Source: JAIOZK01 sp964468645 (GTDB taxonomy: Bacteria > Bacteroidota > Bacteroidia > Bacteroidales > JAIOZK01). From it: a DNA stretch of 64,000 bases. The notes beneath the pieces were generated by a model. It was not told the DNA's origin. It saw only the letters and a program-made list of their open reading frames with translations, and did no database searches. The stretch lies in NCBI GenBank assembly GCA_964468645.1, contig CAYXUU010000024.1:1-64000 (forward strand). Direction: 5' to 3'. Position numbers and translations under genes: made by a program. Positions 61,650 to 64,000 of the stretch are shown here, piece after piece (position 1 is the first letter of the stretch; each line of letters opens with the position of its first letter).

Positions 61650-64000
61650 ATGTTATTCAAAAAAGATAAAGAAGATAAGTATTATCGTTTAAAGAGCGTG
61701 AATACTTTTGCCTGGGGTAGGTTTATGAGTAATACTAAAAGGTTCAGGAAGGTATTCGACAGACAGGAGGTAAACTATGTTAGTGTTGCCCTGGAATTTT
61801 ACAATAAACTTTTTGATGAAAAAGATTGGGATACGGAACTTACTTTTAAAGTATTTAGCCTTCATGGAGATAATAAAGCAAAAGAACTCTGTTCGGAAAC
61901 AAAAAATTATACTGTTAAAAAGGATAATAATGTCGCGTTATATGATTTTGGATGGGGTCATGATGAGTATGGAAAGTACTGGAATGAAGGCGACTATTTG
62001 TGGGAGGTCTATATAAATGAGGAACTTGTAGGCACATCTAAATTCCACATTGAAGATGTAGGGAGCGTTAGTGAATCAGAAAATCCTTATTTCGACGTGG
62101 TTTCCATAAAAACCTACCAGGCTCCTTATGGTGATCTAAATGAAGATCAAAGGGTTTACCTGAAACAATTTGACCATAAAGACACCCGCTATATCATGAC
62201 AGAATTTAAGTTCATTAACAAACTTGCCGAGGAGTGGTTATGCGAGCTTTTTTTTAATTATTATGACGATACCGGCATTTTGATAGGGGTTGCTGATAAT
62301 TTGGGTTACATTACTCCTAATATAGGTCCGGGTGAACAATTTACAATAACAGGCGGCTGGGGAAATGCCGATGGTAATACCTGGATCAATGACAATTATC
62401 GTATAGAGGTGGTCTTTATGAATACTGTGGTTGCCGTGATCCCATTCCGTGTCGGGGAAAAAGAGATTGTCAGGGTAAGTGATTATGAAGCATTGATTAA
62501 TGAAGACGTCAGTGAATTTTATGGCAATAGGAATGTATCAGATAATATCGTAAATGAAACAAAAGAGCATCAGTCAACAGATGAATCAAGTAAACCTGAG
62601 AACACTAATTCCGAACCGGATTCTGATGCCAGTACTCCTGATAGTGATGTTGAGATAGAGATTGATAACAGGCCTTTGAAAGAAATACTGGCCGATCTGG
62701 ATAGCCTTGTTGGTTTAAGGGAGATCAAAATTAAAGTCAGGGAATATGTTGATTATGTAAGTTACCTCCAGTACAGGGAGCAGGAAGGACTTGAAGAGGA
62801 GGAAGCAATCAACCTGCACAGTGTTTTTACTGGAAATCCGGGAACAGGAAAAACCACGGTGATAAAACTTCTGGGAAAAATATATCATGCCATGGGATTG
62901 TTATCAAAAGGCCATGTGCATGCTGTGGAAAGCAATGATCTCATCTCTGCTTACGTCAGGCAAACCGGAAAAATGACCAGGGAAGCTATCGAAAAAGCGC
63001 GGGGTGGTATCCTGCTTATCGATGAGGCTTATATGCTATACAAGGATAATGCTCCGAGTGATTTTGGACCTGAGGCGGTGGCCACACTTATTACAGAAAT
63101 GAGCGACGGCCCGGGTGACCTGGCCATTATGGTGGCAGGCTATCCAAAAGAAATGGAAAGCTTTATCAACTCAAATCCGGGTCTGAAATCGAGATTTCGT
63201 GGACATTTTCATTTTGAAGATTACACCCCTGATGAATTGTTGGAAATCGGAAAATATGCGGCAAAGAAGAAAAATGTTAAGCTTTCAGATAAAGCACTTT
63301 CCGGTTTAAAAAAGGTTGTAACAGATGCCTATCGCAAACGTGACCGTACCTTTGGGAATGCCCGGCTGGTGCATGCTATGATAGATGAAGCCAAAATAAA
63401 CCTGGGTATCCGCCTGGTAAGAAATTATGATCCCGATGAGCTGTCAAAAGAAACACTTTCACTTATTGAAGTTCAGGACATTAATGCCCTTTCTGAGGGC
63501 AAGACCAGAGAACAGCTGACACTGGATGTTGATACAGCCCTGCTCGAAGAAGCTCAATCCGAACTGAATGCCCTGACCGGGTTGAAATCCATCAAGCAGG
63601 AAGTTAAAGAATTAGTTCGGCTGACAAAATATTACCGGGAAATGAACCGGGATATCCTAAAAGCCTTTTCAATGCATTCTGTTTTTCTGGGAAATCCCGG
63701 TACAGGAAAAACAACAGTTGCCAGAATCCTTGGAAAAGTTTTTAAGGCCTTAGGATTACTCGAAAGAGGTCATCTGGTTGATGCTGATGGCAGCGACCTG
63801 ATTGCAGGCTTTGTCGGACAATCGGCTCTTAAAACCAAAGAACTCATTATTAAAGCTATGGGTGGCATTCTCTTTATTGATGAGGCGTATGCCATTACTG
63901 AAGGGGCATCCCGTTCAGGTGGAAATGATTTTGGCAAAAAAGCCATTGCAGCACTCATCAAAGAAATGGAGGATCACCGAGGTGAATTTGCAGTAATTGT
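61650..64000 (+). CDS. CbxX/CfxQ (SpoVK-like) double AAA ATPase with beta-rich N-terminus, partial
   Basis: The frame is open from the ATG at 61650 to the window edge (at least 783 residues). The first 310 or so residues hold two similar beta-rich units, each ending in a strand pattern (WEVYINEELVGTSKFHIED; YRIEVVFMNTVVAVIPFRVG). An acidic linker follows. The first AAA domain has Walker A GNPGTGKT (395-402) and Walker B GGILLIDEAY. The second has GNPGTGKT (681-688) and GGILFIDEAY. Sequence such as EELNALTGLKSIK-type starts (LDSLVGLREIK, LNALTGLKSIK) is typical of CbxX/SpoVK AAA proteins, which remodel protein complexes. It follows the phosphodiesterase by 93 bp. Confidence 0.88.
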   Translation, partial: MLFKKDKEDKYYRLKSVNTFAWGRFMSNTKRFRKVFDRQEVNYVSVALEFYNKLFDEKDWDTELTFKVFSLHGDNKAKELCSETKNYTVKKDNNVALYDFGWGHDEYGKYWNEGDYLWEVYINEELVGTSKFHIEDVGSVSESENPYFDVVSIKTYQAPYGDLNEDQRVYLKQFDHKDTRYIMTEFKFINKLAEEWLCELFFNYYDDTGILIGVADNLGYITPNIGPGEQFTITGGWGNADGNTWINDNYRIEVVFMNTVVAVIPFRVGEKEIVRVSDYEALINEDVSEFYGNRNVSDNIVNETKEHQSTDESSKPENTNSEPDSDASTPDSDVEIEIDNRPLKEILADLDSLVGLREIKIKVREYVDYVSYLQYREQEGLEEEEAINLHSVFTGNPGTGKTTVIKLLGKIYHAMGLLSKGHVHAVESNDLISAYVRQTGKMTREAIEKARGGILLIDEAYMLYKDNAPSDFGPEAVATLITEMSDGPGDLAIMVAGYPKEMESFINSNPGLKSRFRGHFHFEDYTPDELLEIGKYAAKKKNVKLSDKALSGLKKVVTDAYRKRDRTFGNARLVHAMIDEAKINLGIRLVRNYDPDELSKETLSLIEVQDINALSEGKTREQLTLDVDTALLEEAQSELNALTGLKSIKQEVKELVRLTKYYREMNRDILKAFSMHSVFLGNPGTGKTTVARILGKVFKALGLLERGHLVDADGSDLIAGFVGQSALKTKELIIKAMGGILFIDEAYAITEGASRSGGNDFGKKAIAALIKEMEDHRGEFAVI

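Noticed and set aside
1..64000. tRNA and rRNA genes
   Set aside because: No cloverleaf-like segment with a T-loop consensus and no rRNA-like stretch was recognised by eye. A covariance search would settle this.

Overview
The window reads as a chromosomal segment of a Bacteroidota bacterium, most likely a Bacteroidales/Marinilabiliales-type anaerobe or facultative anaerobe. The signs are a type IX secretion sorting domain, TAnnTTTG promoter -7 boxes, a GH97 lipoprotein, a DUF4295-like small protein next to L33, the clpS-nfeD-floA order, and lysine-rich secreted RHS/YD proteins of the kind seen in this phylum. No rRNA, tRNA or CRISPR array was recognised. This taxonomic reading is an inference from gene content.

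Region 1 (1-15.5 kb, minus strand) is an RHS polymorphic-toxin locus. It starts upstream with a 1690-residue secreted SpvB/Tc-like protein carrying PKD domains. Two near-identical full-length RHS proteins follow, each with a different C-terminal toxin tip and its own small downstream candidate immunity gene. The third element is an orphan tip, broken by a frameshift, at the left edge. A GspF-like protein and 1.6 kb of decayed, repeat-filled DNA follow (15.9-18.7 kb).

Region 2 (18.7-37.4 kb) is mostly conserved chromosomal DNA: a T9SS-sorted CxxCH protein, a RelA/SpoT protein with a degenerate hydrolase site, floA, nfeD, clpS, a Nudix hydrolase, OsmC, P5C dehydrogenase, a KamA-type radical SAM enzyme, a serine hydrolase, a thioesterase, a MORN-like protein, rimO, ftsY, a DUF4295-like protein, rpmG, xerD and an SDR. 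rimO shows no AUG start upstream of its first iron-sulfur cysteine.

Region 3 (37.5-51 kb) is rich in amino-acid catabolism: three aminotransferases, an ADP-forming acyl-CoA synthetase, a double-length tryptophanase/tyrosine phenol-lyase whose N-terminal half has lost its PLP lysine, and a group II PLP decarboxylase. Together with KamA and P5C dehydrogenase this suggests amino-acid fermentation.

Region 4 (51-64 kb) is accessory. An IS200-like/REP-associated transposase sits between two direct copies of a REP-containing block. Next come a GH97 glycosidase, a divergent pair encoding an unknown protein and a two-TM membrane protein, and a 1406-residue protein with an N-terminal HEPN-type RNx4H motif and a STAND-type NTPase. 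A glycerophosphodiester phosphodiesterase starts 2 nt later, then a double CbxX-type AAA protein runs off the right edge. This last block is the best candidate for an undescribed (possibly defence) system.

A feature running across the window is a set of intergenic tandem tracts with a 7-bp period (different unit at each locus) and two tracts with an 11-bp period, often starting right at the stop codon of the neighbouring gene.
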